Below, piece after piece: positions 26,224 to 36,958 of a stretch of DNA of 64,000 nt (position 1 is its first letter; every line of letters starts with the position of its first letter). The DNA comes from Mumia flava (lineage in GTDB: Bacteria; Actinomycetota; Actinomycetes; Propionibacteriales; Nocardioidaceae). The position numbers and the translations under genes were made by a program. The stretch covers positions 310,001-374,000 of the forward strand of contig NZ_PGEZ01000001.1 in assembly GCF_002797495.1 (NCBI RefSeq), written 5' to 3'. The notes under the pieces are model-generated. The model worked only from the letters and a program-made list of their open reading frames with translations, was not told the DNA's origin and searched no databases.

Positions 26224-27634
26224 CCCCCGCGGCCTGCGACACGACGCGCCGCTCCTCGATGCCTGGCTGCGGTTCCGCGAGGAGCCGCCGACGCCGTTCA
26301 CCATCCCCGGGCACAAGCAGCGCACCGATCTCGTGGGCGACGTGGTCGCCGGCGACGTCCCGCTCTACGCCGGCCTGGACACGATGAAGCTCACCGGCGG
26401 CACCCTGACCCAGGCCGAGCGCCGTGCCGCACGGCTGTGGGCCGCGGACGTCTGCCGCTTCTCGACCGGCGGTGCGACGCACGCCAACCAGGCGGTCGCG
26501 CTCGCGGTGGCGGGCGACGGCGACGAGGTCGTCGTCAGCCGTACGCTGCACCGCTCGCTGCTGCTCGGGCTCGTGCTCGCCGGCCTGACGCCGGTCTGGG
26601 TCCGGCCGGACATCGATGCGGAGACCGGGCTGCCGCTCGGCGTACCACCGACGGCCGTACGCGAGGCGCTGACCGACCATCCCGACGCACGGGCCGTGTT
26701 CGTCGGCGACCCGTCGTACGTCGGCACGGTCGGCGACGTCGCCGGGATCGCCGACGCCGCTCACGACCACGGCGTCCCGCTGATCGTCGACGCGGCCTGG
26801 GCGGCACACTTCGGCTTCCACCCCGACCTGCCGCGCCACCCGCTCCAGCTCGGCGCCGACGTGATGATCACCAGTGCGCACAAGACGCTGCCGGCGTGGA
26901 GCCAGGCCGCGCTCGTCCTCGCACGCACCGAGCGGATCGATGCGGCCCGCCTCGACGCCGGTGTGGAGGCGACCGCGACCACGAGCCCCGCCGGCGCGAT
27001 CCTGGCCAGCACGGACGCCGCCCGCGCGCTGCTCGAGCGTGACGGCGAGGAGCTGCTGGGCGGCGCGATCGCCGCCACCAGGGCAGCACGCGACCGGCTG
27101 CGGGCCGTCGACGGGCTGGCCGTCCTCGACGGCGCAGCGATGGATCCGCTCAAGCTGGCCCTCGTTCTCAGCGGCACGGGCGCCGACGGCAACGCCGTCG
27201 AGCGCGACCTGCTGGCCGCCGGGCTGCCCGTCGAGTCCGCCGACCGCGACGTGATCGTCGCCGTGGTGTCGCTGGCCGACACCGCGCAGTCGCTGGACCG
27301 GCTCGCCGGCGAGATCGTCGCGTCCGTCGCGCGACACCGCAGCGCGCCCCGACCCGTCGTCGGGCCGTCGACCTACCGGGTCGAGGCGGTGACCGCGACG
27401 CCTCCCCGGCAGGCGTTCTTCGCAGCGGCCGAGGCTGTGCCCCTGGAGGACGCCGTCGGCCGGGTCAGCGCCGAGCTCGTCGCGCCGTACCCTCCCGGCA
27501 TCCCGGTGCTCGCCCCCGGGGAACGCGTGACCGCCGAGACCCGCGCGGCCCTTCGCGACGCTCAGCACGCCGGCGTGCGCATCGCGTACGCAGCCGACCC
27601 GACCCTGCGTACCCTGCGGGTGACCCGGGGCTGA
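26213..27634 (+). CDS. Orn/Lys/Arg decarboxylase-family PLP enzyme
   Basis: A 473-residue fold-type I PLP enzyme of the Orn/Lys/Arg decarboxylase major-domain family: IPGHKQRTDLVGD at the start, FSTGGATHANQAV, VDAAWAAHFGFHP and the PLP lysine Lys224 in TSAHKTLPAWSQ. It lacks the N-terminal wing domain of E. coli inducible decarboxylases, as do the short arginine/lysine decarboxylases of Gram-positive bacteria. Start ATG 26213 has GGAGG and lies inside the end of the M20 gene. Polyamine formation is a plausible role; the substrate is not readable. Confidence 0.85.
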   Translation: MPTDPRGLRHDAPLLDAWLRFREEPPTPFTIPGHKQRTDLVGDVVAGDVPLYAGLDTMKLTGGTLTQAERRAARLWAADVCRFSTGGATHANQAVALAVAGDGDEVVVSRTLHRSLLLGLVLAGLTPVWVRPDIDAETGLPLGVPPTAVREALTDHPDARAVFVGDPSYVGTVGDVAGIADAAHDHGVPLIVDAAWAAHFGFHPDLPRHPLQLGADVMITSAHKTLPAWSQAALVLARTERIDAARLDAGVEATATTSPAGAILASTDAARALLERDGEELLGGAIAATRAARDRLRAVDGLAVLDGAAMDPLKLALVLSGTGADGNAVERDLLAAGLPVESADRDVIVAVVSLADTAQSLDRLAGEIVASVARHRSAPRPVVGPSTYRVEAVTATPPRQAFFAAAEAVPLEDAVGRVSAELVAPYPPGIPVLAPGERVTAETRAALRDAQHAGVRIAYAADPTLRTLRVTRG

Positions 27635-27682
27635 GGCGGTGACGTCGCTGCGCCGGATCCCGACGCGGCCGCCGGCGAGGAG

Positions 27683-30451
27683 TCAGGAGAGCGGCAGCTC
27701 CCTGAGCTGTCGGCGTGAGGTGATCCCCAGCTTGCGGAAGATGTTGCGGAGGTGGGCCTCGATCGTGCGAGGGCTGAGGAACAGCTGCGCCGCCACCTCA
27801 CGGGACGTCGCTCCCGTGGCCACCAGTCTCGCGATCTGCAGCTCGTGGGGCGTGAGTGCGTCGGTGGGCTGGGCGGTGCGTTTCCGTGGGTGCTCGCCGG
27901 TGGCACGCAGCTCGCGTGCAGCGCGGGCGGCGAACCCCTCCGCGCCCATGTCGGACAACAGCTCGTGGGCCGTCCGGAGCTGCACGCGGGCGTCCTGGCG
28001 CCGACGTGCGCGGCGGAGCCACTCGCCGTACACGAGGTGGGTGCGGGCGAGGTAGACGGCCATCCGGCACCTGCTCAGGTGCTCGATCGCCTCGAGATAG
28101 TGGCTCTCGGCGCCCGGGCCGGTGGTCGTCAAGGCCCGGGAGCGCGCCTCGAGCCCGAGTGCCCACGGGGTCCCGGCGGCGCGGGCCCGCGCGCCGAGCT
28201 CGTGCTGCGCACGAGCCGCGCGATCCTGCTGGCCGGTGCGACACGCAGCCTCGACGAGCTCGGGCAGAGCCAGGTTGCTGTGGTTCAGCTCAGCCGACTC
28301 GCAGGCGCGCGCGGCGGCGTCCGACGCGGCACGGTAGTCGCCCGTGCCGTTGTGGAGCACCGCCAGGGCGTACTGGCCGAGTGAGACCTCGGTGCCGCGC
28401 CCTCGAGGGCCGGCCCCGCTGACGATGGCGGCGGAGATCTCGGCCGTCTGCTCCGGGCGGCCGCGCCAGGCCGCCAGGATGAGCTCGGCGTGGAGCAAGG
28501 GCATCGCCCTGGTCGCCGCCGCGATCGCGACTCCTTCGTCGGCGAGCTCGGTCGCGCGGGCCAGGTCGCCGGCGAGCACCAGCGACACGGAACGGAAGAG
28601 GAGCGCCGCGGGGAGGGTGGCCAGCGCGCCCGACTCGCGTGCGAGGTCCACGTGGCGACGACCCAGCTCGTGGACCGCCTCGTCGTCGAAGAGCGCCGTC
28701 GCCGTGCGGCTGGCGTGCCACAGCCAGCGCTGGCCGTCGCTCGAGCCCTCGCCGTCAGCGCGTGGCTCGCGGGTGCGGAACGTCTCCACCGCGCGCCGAA
28801 GTCCGGGCACGCCCGCTTCGTACCCCAGGGTGAACGTCGTCACCAGCCCGTCGAGCAGCAGGTCAGCCGGTCGCGCCGGGCCCGGTGGTGCGGGCGCGGC
28901 TCGAGCAGCTTCGGCCACCTCCAGCACCCGTCCACCGGGACCCGCGTCGCCCGTGACGATCGCGGCGTCGAGCGCGCGGAGGTAGCTCTCGCGGGCCAGG
29001 CCCGCGTCGAGCGGCGTGAGCGTCCTGGCTACGTCGACGAGCATCCCCACCGCGTCGCTGGTCCGCGTCAGATGGAACGCGATCTCGGCGCGGAGCAGGT
29101 CGAGGCGAGCGCGTTGCATGGCCGCCAACGGCCCGGTCGCAGCGACGGCGAGCAGCTCCAGCGCAGCCTCGGACGCACCGGCCTCGTGCTCGGCGTGGGC
29201 AGCGTCCAGCGCACGACCGGCCCGGACGGCCGGGTCAGGCGTGAGCTCGGCCGCGTGCCGGAGGAACGCCGCCGAGGCGGCCAACCCGCCGCGGGACTGC
29301 GCTCGCCCGGCTGAGCGCACCAGCTCCGCGGCGACGTCCTCGTCGGCTCCCAGGAGCGCCCGTGCACGGTGCCACGCACGCCGATCGGGATCGAGCCGAG
29401 GATCGGTGGCAGCCGCCAGCGCACCGTGCACGCGCCGACGGTCCGGCTCGGTCGCGTTCTGGTACACGGCCGAGCGCGCCAGCGGATGCCGGAACCGGAC
29501 TCGGCTGTCGATCTCCAGCATCCCGGCAGCTTCTGCGGGCGCAACGGTCTCGGGATCGATGCCCAGGTGAGCGGCTGCGCGCCACAGCAGAGCCGCGTCC
29601 CCGGTCGGCTCGGCCGCTGCGAGCAGCAGAAGCAGCTGGGTCTCGGTCGGCAGGTTCACGGAGCGCCGCCGGAAGCTGTCCTCGATGCGGCGCGGGACGC
29701 TCGACGCGTCCGGCAGGTCGAACCCGCCGGCCAGCCGCGTCGGAGGCGCACCGCGCGGCAGCTCCAGCAACGCGAGGGGGTTGCCGCGTGCCTCGGCGAT
29801 GATCCGGTGGCGCACGCCGTCGTCGAGCGGCGTCGGGAGCGTCGCGGCCAGCAGCGCTCGTGCGCTGGTGTCGTCCAGCCCGTCGAGGCGCAGCTCGGGC
29901 AGTCCGACGAACGAGCTCAGGTCGCCGCCGTCGGCGGGATCGCGCATCGAGAAGAGCAGGGCGATCCGCTCGGCGGCCACGCGCCGCGCCACGAAGGCCA
30001 GCACCTGACCCGACGCCTCGTCCAGCCACTGCGCATCGTCGACGACGCACATCAGCGGCTGCTCCTCGGCAACCTCGGCCAGCAGGTTGAGGACGGCCAG
30101 CCCGATCAGGAAGCGGTCCGGAGCAGCTCCCTCGCGCTGCCCGAACGCCACAGCCAGAGCGACCCGCTGCGGCTCGGGCAACGCGTCGAGCTGCGTCAGG
30201 AGAGGCGCGCACAGCTGGTGGAGAGCGCCGAACGCGAACTGCATCTCGGCCTCCACCCCGACCGAGGTCTCCACCCGGAACCCGGATCGTGCTGCGACCG
30301 CGCGGGCGTGCTCGAGCAGCGCCGTCTTCCCGATCCCGGCTTCGCCGAGCACCGCGAGCGCCCCGCTCCGCCCGGCCCGCGCCTCGGCGAGCAGGTGGTC
30401 GACCGCTTCGCGCTCCGCGCGCCGGCCCACGAGGTCCACGCGCTCTCCCAT
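27683..30451 (-). CDS. LAL-type LuxR regulator, 922 aa
   Basis: Large ATP-binding LuxR regulator of the MalT/LAL kind: LVGRRAEREAVDHLL, Walker A VLGEAGIGKTALL (about 34-46), Walker B around LMCVVDDAQWLDEAS, long helical middle, and a C-terminal LuxR HTH at about 866-922 (LTPHELQIARLVATGATSREVAAQLFLSPRTIEAHL). Divergent from an ABC exporter operon (178 bp apart), which it may activate. The intergenic region shows no clear palindrome to me. Confidence 0.9.
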   Translation of the reverse strand: MGERVDLVGRRAEREAVDHLLAEARAGRSGALAVLGEAGIGKTALLEHARAVAARSGFRVETSVGVEAEMQFAFGALHQLCAPLLTQLDALPEPQRVALAVAFGQREGAAPDRFLIGLAVLNLLAEVAEEQPLMCVVDDAQWLDEASGQVLAFVARRVAAERIALLFSMRDPADGGDLSSFVGLPELRLDGLDDTSARALLAATLPTPLDDGVRHRIIAEARGNPLALLELPRGAPPTRLAGGFDLPDASSVPRRIEDSFRRRSVNLPTETQLLLLLAAAEPTGDAALLWRAAAHLGIDPETVAPAEAAGMLEIDSRVRFRHPLARSAVYQNATEPDRRRVHGALAAATDPRLDPDRRAWHRARALLGADEDVAAELVRSAGRAQSRGGLAASAAFLRHAAELTPDPAVRAGRALDAAHAEHEAGASEAALELLAVAATGPLAAMQRARLDLLRAEIAFHLTRTSDAVGMLVDVARTLTPLDAGLARESYLRALDAAIVTGDAGPGGRVLEVAEAARAAPAPPGPARPADLLLDGLVTTFTLGYEAGVPGLRRAVETFRTREPRADGEGSSDGQRWLWHASRTATALFDDEAVHELGRRHVDLARESGALATLPAALLFRSVSLVLAGDLARATELADEGVAIAAATRAMPLLHAELILAAWRGRPEQTAEISAAIVSGAGPRGRGTEVSLGQYALAVLHNGTGDYRAASDAAARACESAELNHSNLALPELVEAACRTGQQDRAARAQHELGARARAAGTPWALGLEARSRALTTTGPGAESHYLEAIEHLSRCRMAVYLARTHLVYGEWLRRARRRQDARVQLRTAHELLSDMGAEGFAARAARELRATGEHPRKRTAQPTDALTPHELQIARLVATGATSREVAAQLFLSPRTIEAHLRNIFRKLGITSRRQLRELPLS

Positions 30452-30629
30452 CCCCGTTCGCCCCGGTCTAGGCGATTGTCACCGATGCCGACGGCACCTG
30501 TCAGGCCTGGTGCCTGGCGCCGGGGCACGTGACCGGCGGCGAGATCAGGGCCTTCTACCGATGCGACGCCGCAGGCTCGCGCGAGAACCTGATCGCACGG
30601 CACCGACCCGAACACGAGAGGAGTGCTCG

Positions 30630-31508
30630 ATGCCCGGTTCTCCCGTCATCGACGTCGAGCGTCTGCACGTCACGTACGGCGACTTCGAGGCCGTACGCGA
30701 CCTGTCGCTGCAGGTCCGACCCGGTGAGCTCTACGCACTGCTCGGCACGAACGGAGCAGGCAAGACGTCCACGCTGGAGGTCGTCGAAGGTCACCGTCGC
30801 GCGGCCTCCGGGGCCGTACGGATCTTCGGCAGGAGCCCGCAGGACCGGCGAGCGGTGCGGCCGCGGATGGGCATCATGCTGCAGGAGAGCGGCTTCTCGC
30901 CCGATCTGACGGTGGAGGAGTCGGTCGGCCTGTTCGGTGCGTTGAGCGGACGGGACGACGACGTCGGCCGCGTGCTCGGAGTCTCCGGGCTCACGCGGAA
31001 GAAGGATGCGAGCGTGTCACAGCTGTCCGGTGGGGAGAAGCGTCGCCTGGACTTCGCCACGGCTGTCTTCGGCGGCCCCGAGCTGGTGATCCTGGACGAG
31101 CCCACGACGGGCCTCGACATCCAGTCGCGGGATGCACTCTGGGCCGCGGTGGACCGCCTCCGTGAGGACGGCTCCACGGTCGTGCTCACCACCCACTACC
31201 TGGAAGAGGCCCAGCAGCGAGCCGACCGGATCGGGCTCATGCACGACGGCACCCTGCGCCGCGAGGGAACCGTCGTCGAGCTGACGCAGACCCTGCCGTC
31301 GGTGATCACCTTCGCCCTCCCACCCGGGGCGCCCGAGCCCCCGACCGTCGGAGCGCGCAACGGGGCCTTCCACGTCGAGACGTTCGACCTGCAGGGCGAC
31401 CTCTACCGGCTGCTGGACTGGGCGCACGGCGCCGGGGTCGAGCTGGAGGAGCTGGAAGCCGGTCCGACCCGTCTGGACGACGTCTTCCGCGCCCTCGAAG
31501 CCGCCTGA
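30630..31508 (+). CDS. ABC transporter ATP-binding subunit (ABC-2 exporter)
   Basis: A 292-residue ATPase of the DrrA/CcmA-like group: Walker A LGTNGAGKTS (39-48), Q-loop in MLQESGF, signature LSGGE (132-136), Walker B LVILDEP (152-158) and the switch His in TTHYLEEA. The C-terminal extension with VVELTQTLPSVITF is that of drug and polyketide exporters. ATG 30630 follows GAGAGGAG. Followed 46 bp later by its permease. Exported compound unknown. Confidence 0.92.
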   Translation: MPGSPVIDVERLHVTYGDFEAVRDLSLQVRPGELYALLGTNGAGKTSTLEVVEGHRRAASGAVRIFGRSPQDRRAVRPRMGIMLQESGFSPDLTVEESVGLFGALSGRDDDVGRVLGVSGLTRKKDASVSQLSGGEKRRLDFATAVFGGPELVILDEPTTGLDIQSRDALWAAVDRLREDGSTVVLTTHYLEEAQQRADRIGLMHDGTLRREGTVVELTQTLPSVITFALPPGAPEPPTVGARNGAFHVETFDLQGDLYRLLDWAHGAGVELEELEAGPTRLDDVFRALEAA

Positions 31509-31554
31509 GCCCACCGACCGACGGCCACCGGCCTCCCCACGAGAGGAACGACCC

Positions 31555-33205
<1,651 letters not shown>

Positions 33206-33209
33206 GCCG

Positions 33210-33644
33210 ATGCCCACCCAGATCCGGGTCACCCAGCGGCTCGAGGCGGGTGCGGCCGCTCTCCTCGCCCTCACCGCGGCCGTCGTGCTGTATCCCGGCT
33301 GGTGGTGGGTGGTCCTCGCGGCGTTCCTCGCCTTCGACCTCTCGATGCTCGGCTACCTGCGGTCGTCCGCCGTCGGCGCCACGACGTACAACCTGGTCCA
33401 CAACTTCGTCGCCCCCGCCGTGGCTGCGGTTGCCGCGGTCGTCGTGGCACCGGCGGATCCGGTCGCCTCGACGGCCGTCGGCGTCGTCGCGTGCGCGTGG
33501 GCCTTCCACGTCGGCGTCGATCGCGCTCTCGGGTACGGCCTGAAGCTGCCGGACTCGTTCAGGAGCACCCATCTCGGCGCGATCGGCACGACCCCGTCGG
33601 CGAGACGGGGTCGTGCGGCGCGACCACGCGAGGGCTCTCTCTGA
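33210..33644 (+). CDS. DUF4260 small membrane protein
   Basis: A 144-residue protein with three to four transmembrane helices and the DUF4260 landmarks FDLSMLGYL, TYNLVHNFVAP and WAFHVGVDRALGYGLKLPDSF. Function of the family unknown. It begins four bases after the hydrolase stop, suggesting coupling. The last ~20 codons are Arg-rich and overlie a perfect hairpin, so the tail is probably recent read-in beyond the conserved domain. Confidence 0.8.
   Translation: MPTQIRVTQRLEAGAAALLALTAAVVLYPGWWWVVLAAFLAFDLSMLGYLRSSAVGATTYNLVHNFVAPAVAAVAAVVVAPADPVASTAVGVVACAWAFHVGVDRALGYGLKLPDSFRSTHLGAIGTTPSARRGRAARPREGSL
33586..33616 (+). terminator. 13-bp perfect hairpin inside the 3' end of the DUF4260 gene
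   Basis: GCACGACCCCGTC at 33586-33598 pairs exactly with 33604-33616 around a five-base loop. It lies 26 bp before the stop codon, between convergent genes. Likely terminator for the ABC-hydrolase operon, sitting within coding sequence. Confidence 0.6.
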
Positions 33645-33651
33645 ACGCCGG

Positions 33652-34065
33652 TCAGCCGCCGGCAGCGAACAGCGCGTCGGTCGCGCGCGAGTCGGCGTAC
33701 TCCTCGAAGCGGGCGATCCGCCCGTCGCGCACCGTCACCACGAGGCAGGACGCGATCCGGACGGGCTCGCCCTCCGGGTTCGTCCCGACCGTCCGGGACT
33801 GGACGACCCACCCGCCGTCGAAGATCCGCACCCGTACGTCCTCGACCCTCAGGTCTGCCCCGTCGGCCACCCGACGGGCACGCGACGGCGTCCGCTCGAT
33901 CGCCGCCTCCCACTCCCCCGTGTTGTGCCAGGTGCTGACGGCGTCGGCGTACACGTCCTCCGGCGCGCGCCGGCCTGCGAGGAACGCCGGCAGCCACCGG
34001 CGCGCGAGCGCCTCGGCCTGGGCGATCCCGGCAGGGTCCGGCCTCTCGATCACGGCCTCGGTCAT
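33652..34065 (-). CDS. NTF2-like/SnoaL-family protein
   Basis: A 137-residue NTF2-like domain: helix ALARRWLPAFLAGRRAPEDVYADAVSTWHN, then strands with VRVRIFDGGWVVQSRTVG and VTVRDGRIARFEEYADS typical of ketosteroid isomerase-like proteins. Enzyme role unknown. ATG 34065 with GGAGGACC is preferred over an ATG 12 bp upstream. Converges with the DUF4260 gene. Confidence 0.82.
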   Translation of the reverse strand: MTEAVIERPDPAGIAQAEALARRWLPAFLAGRRAPEDVYADAVSTWHNTGEWEAAIERTPSRARRVADGADLRVEDVRVRIFDGGWVVQSRTVGTNPEGEPVRIASCLVVTVRDGRIARFEEYADSRATDALFAAGG

Positions 34066-34116
34066 CGGTCCTCCCACCGGATGCGTCGTCGGCGCACGAC
34101 CCTAGCGCCTCAGCCG

Positions 34117-34138
34117 CGGCCGTACGGCCGTACGGCCG
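34117..34138. repeat. 22-bp palindromic repeat CGGCCGTACGGCC...
   Basis: The 8-bp word GTACGGCC is repeated within a 22-bp palindrome (CGGCCGTA/CGGCCGTACGGCCG) in the 103-bp gap between two minus-strand genes. It may fold as a terminator for the HxlR gene to its right. Role not proven. Confidence 0.45.
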
Positions 34139-34168
34139 TCGACGCCTCGTGCGGACTCTGCCTCCTGC

Positions 34169-34648
34169 TCACCCGTCGTCGGTCAGCAGGATCCCGCCGT
34201 CCGGAGCACCCGGCCCGTGCCGGAGCGACACCTCCGACCGCTGCAGCGCCTCACCGCACCCCGAGCACATCAGCTCGGCGTGCACGACCTCGCCGCAGGT
34301 GTCGTGCACGAGCTCGACCGGGGCGCCGTCGGGTGCGAGCCAGCGGTCGCCCCACTGCAGCAGCATCGTCATCACGGTCCACAGCTCGCGCCCCATCTCG
34401 GTGAGGACGTACTCGTGCCGGACCGGACGGTCGGAGTACGGGACCTCCTCCAGCACGCCGCGCTCGACCAACGTCTGCAGCCGGGTCGCCAGGACGTTCC
34501 GGGCGATCCCGAGCCGGCTCTGGAACTGCTCGAAGCGGCGCACCCCCATGAGTGCGTCGCGCAGGATCAGCGGGGTCCACCACTCGCCGACGATCTCCAG
34601 GCTCTGGGCGATCGAGCAGTTCATGTCCTCGAAGCTGGTGCGGCGCAT
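34169..34648 (-). CDS. HxlR-family regulator with C-terminal Cys cluster
   Basis: A 159-residue HxlR winged-helix protein: Cys11 in FEDMNCSIAQSLEIVGEWW is the family's conserved cysteine; PLILRDALMGVRRFEQFQSRLGIARNVLATRLQTL forms the HTH. Unlike minimal members it carries a tail with Cys118, Cys128 and Cys131 (CSGCG), like a half zinc ribbon. Divergent from an MFS exporter; the 54-bp gap is filled by an operator-like palindrome. Likely repressor of the MFS-thioesterase pair. Confidence 0.9.
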   Translation of the reverse strand: MRRTSFEDMNCSIAQSLEIVGEWWTPLILRDALMGVRRFEQFQSRLGIARNVLATRLQTLVERGVLEEVPYSDRPVRHEYVLTEMGRELWTVMTMLLQWGDRWLAPDGAPVELVHDTCGEVVHAELMCSGCGEALQRSEVSLRHGPGAPDGGILLTDDG

Positions 34649-34656
34649 GCCGCCAG

Positions 34657-34701
34657 CCTAGTGCGTTGCTTCAAACAACGCACTAGGTCTAGTGTGCGTT
34701 G
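34657..34701. promoter_or_regulatory. HxlR operator: 12-bp inverted repeat plus extra half-site
   Basis: CCTAGTGCGTTG (34657-34668) and its exact complement CAACGCACTAGG (34676-34687) are separated by 7 bp. A third, direct half-site CTAGTGTGCGTTG follows at 34689, ending just before the MFS ATG at 34703. The arrangement blocks both divergent promoters. Confidence 0.82.
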
Positions 34702-34702
34702 C

Positions 34703-36064
34703 ATGACACAACTGACCACTCCTCGACCAACGGCACAGCGGCTGGTCCTGCCGATCGTGGCCGTCGGCGTCCTGCTCTCCGGATTCGACCTGTTCATCGT
34801 CAACGTCGCGCTCGGCGACATCGCCGCCGCGATGGACGTCGCCGACCTCTCCGACCTCTCCTGGGTGCTGAACGCGTACACGATCGCGTTCGCCGCCCTG
34901 CTCGTCCCGGCCGGCCGGATCGGCGACCTGATCGGCGCCCGACGCGGTTTCCTCGCCGGTCTCGCGCTGTTCACGGCGGCGTCCGCCCTGTGTGCCGCGA
35001 GCCCGACCCTGGCGAGCCTGGTCGCGTTCCGGGTCGTGCAGGCCGTCGGCGCGGCGCTCATGATCCCGTCGTCGCTCGGCCTCGTGATCGCCACCGCACC
35101 TCCCGAGCGCCGCGCGGGCTCCGTACGACTGTGGGCGGGGCTCGGCGGGCTCGGCGCGGCGCTCGGACCGGTGGTCGGCGGACTGCTCGTGCACGCCGAC
35201 TGGCGGTGGGTGTTCCTGATCAACATCCCGGTCGGCGTCGCGGCGCTGGTGATCGGGATGCGGGTCCTCCCCCAGACCCCACGGCACCCGGACCGCCGGC
35301 CGGGCCTCGCGGGCGCGCTCGCGCTGGTCGCCACCGTGGCAGCGCTCGTGACCGCGCTGGTGAACGGGCCGGAGTGGGGCTGGTCGTCGCCGGCCACGCT
35401 CGGCCTGTTCGCGCTCGCCGCCGTCGGGGTGGGCGTGAACGGGCGGCTGATCGTACGGTCCGCCTCGCCGATCGTCGACGTCACGCTTCTGCGGGTGCCT
35501 CAGTTCGCGGCGATGAGCACGAGCCTCTTCGTGTTCCACGTCGCGTTCGGCGCGATGCTGCTGTCCGCCGTGCTGTGGCTGCAGGACGTCTGGGGCTACT
35601 CGGCCCTGGAGACGGGCCTGGGCATCGCGCCGGGTCCGCTGCTGGTGCCGTTCGTCGCGGTCGGCGCCGGGCGGGTGGTCGCGCAGATCGGTGCACGACC
35701 GACCGTCACGGCCGGCGCCATGGTGTTCGCCACGGGCGTGGCGGCGTGGGCCCTCCTGGCCGACGGCGCGGGAAGCTACGTGACGGGGTTCCTACCCGGG
35801 ATCCTGCTCACCGGGATCGGGGTCGGGCTCACGGTCCCGACCGCCGTCGCGCTCGGATCGGGCGACCTGCCACCGACACGGTTCTCGACCGGCTCCGCCG
35901 TCTTGACGACCGCACGCCAGATCGGGATCGCCGTCGGAGTCGCGATCGTGGTCGCCGTCCTCGGCAGCGCGGCCGGGACCGACGCGTTCCGGGCGGCCTG
36001 GTGGGTCACCGCCGTGGTCGCCGTGCTCGCCGCAGGCACAGCCGTCGAGCGGAGGCGCGCATGA
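34703..36064 (+). CDS. MFS drug efflux transporter, DHA2
   Basis: A 453-residue MFS exporter: VGVLLSGFDLFIVNVALGDI in helix 1, motif A GRIGDLIGARRGFLAG, LGAALGPVVGGLLVHADWRWVFLINIPVG after. About 13-14 helices. ATG 34703 is the first after the operator; there is no obvious Shine-Dalgarno, so a short or leaderless mRNA is possible. Overlaps the thioesterase gene by 4 bp. Controlled, I infer, by the divergent HxlR. Confidence 0.9.
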   Translation: MTQLTTPRPTAQRLVLPIVAVGVLLSGFDLFIVNVALGDIAAAMDVADLSDLSWVLNAYTIAFAALLVPAGRIGDLIGARRGFLAGLALFTAASALCAASPTLASLVAFRVVQAVGAALMIPSSLGLVIATAPPERRAGSVRLWAGLGGLGAALGPVVGGLLVHADWRWVFLINIPVGVAALVIGMRVLPQTPRHPDRRPGLAGALALVATVAALVTALVNGPEWGWSSPATLGLFALAAVGVGVNGRLIVRSASPIVDVTLLRVPQFAAMSTSLFVFHVAFGAMLLSAVLWLQDVWGYSALETGLGIAPGPLLVPFVAVGAGRVVAQIGARPTVTAGAMVFATGVAAWALLADGAGSYVTGFLPGILLTGIGVGLTVPTAVALGSGDLPPTRFSTGSAVLTTARQIGIAVGVAIVVAVLGSAAGTDAFRAAWWVTAVVAVLAAGTAVERRRA

Positions 36065-36855
36065 CCACCCTCGCCGCCCCGACCCTCTCCGACGCGCTGG
36101 CCCGCACGGGCGAGGTCGACCTGCGGGCGTTCCACGGGTTCGGCGGACTGCACGGCGGGCTCACGACCGCGCTCCTGCTGCGCGCGATGCGGAGCGCAGC
36201 TGCTCGGGCGCTCAGGCCCGTCGAGGTCACCGCGCACCTCGTCCGGCCGATCACCGAGAGTCCGCAGCTCGACACCGCGATCGCCCACACGGGCCGCGCC
36301 CTCACGCTCGCGTCCGCCGCCGCCACGAGCGGCGAGCGCCCGGCCGCCCACGCGACCGCAGTGCTGGCTGCACCGCTCGACCCACGGGCGCCGGGAGGGC
36401 CGGCCGCGTGGGCCGAGCCGCGACCGACCGACGTACGGCCGGTGGCGAACGCCGAACGCTTCGCGATCCCCCCGGAGCTCGTCCCGATCGCCACGCGCTT
36501 CGAGATCCGTCCCGCGACCGCGCGCCTGCCGTTCTCCGCCGCGGACGCACCCGAGCTGTGCGCGTGGATCCGCCTGACCGATCCCGTCGAGGACCCGTGG
36601 GAGCGCCTGCTGGTCCTGGCGGACGCGCTCGCCCCCTCGTACGCGGCGGTGCTGGCGGCACCGCGACCGGTCCCGACGGTCCGGACGAGCGTGCGGTTCG
36701 TGCCCGAGGCAGCGACCACCGTGTTCGACTGGGTCCTCGTCCGAGCCACGACGACCCACGCAGGGGCGGACGGCTGGCTCACCGAGACGATCCACGTCTG
36801 GTCACCCGACGGCACGACGCTGGCGACGGCGTCGCAGCTGCGGCTGCTGGTCTGA
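36061..36855 (+). CDS. Acyl-CoA thioesterase-like double-hotdog protein
   Basis: A 264-residue protein of the thioesterase family (TesB-like double hotdog): FHGFGGLHGGLTTALLLRAM in the first hotdog, VTAHLVRPI strand, a proline-rich linker, and a second hotdog with ELCAWIRLTDP and LADALAPSYAAVL. The substrate is unknown. ATG overlaps the MFS stop (ATGA), so export and thioester hydrolysis are coupled in one operon. Confidence 0.82.
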   Translation: MTTLAAPTLSDALARTGEVDLRAFHGFGGLHGGLTTALLLRAMRSAAARALRPVEVTAHLVRPITESPQLDTAIAHTGRALTLASAAATSGERPAAHATAVLAAPLDPRAPGGPAAWAEPRPTDVRPVANAERFAIPPELVPIATRFEIRPATARLPFSAADAPELCAWIRLTDPVEDPWERLLVLADALAPSYAAVLAAPRPVPTVRTSVRFVPEAATTVFDWVLVRATTTHAGADGWLTETIHVWSPDGTTLATASQLRLLV

Positions 36856-36958
36856 GCAGGCTCGGCCGGTCGGTCGTCGTGGAGAAACCCAGCGGCCGGC
36901 CGGCCGGGCCGCCAGACTGTCCCTCGACGGCGTGGTGCGAACGGCGAGGGGGACGACC

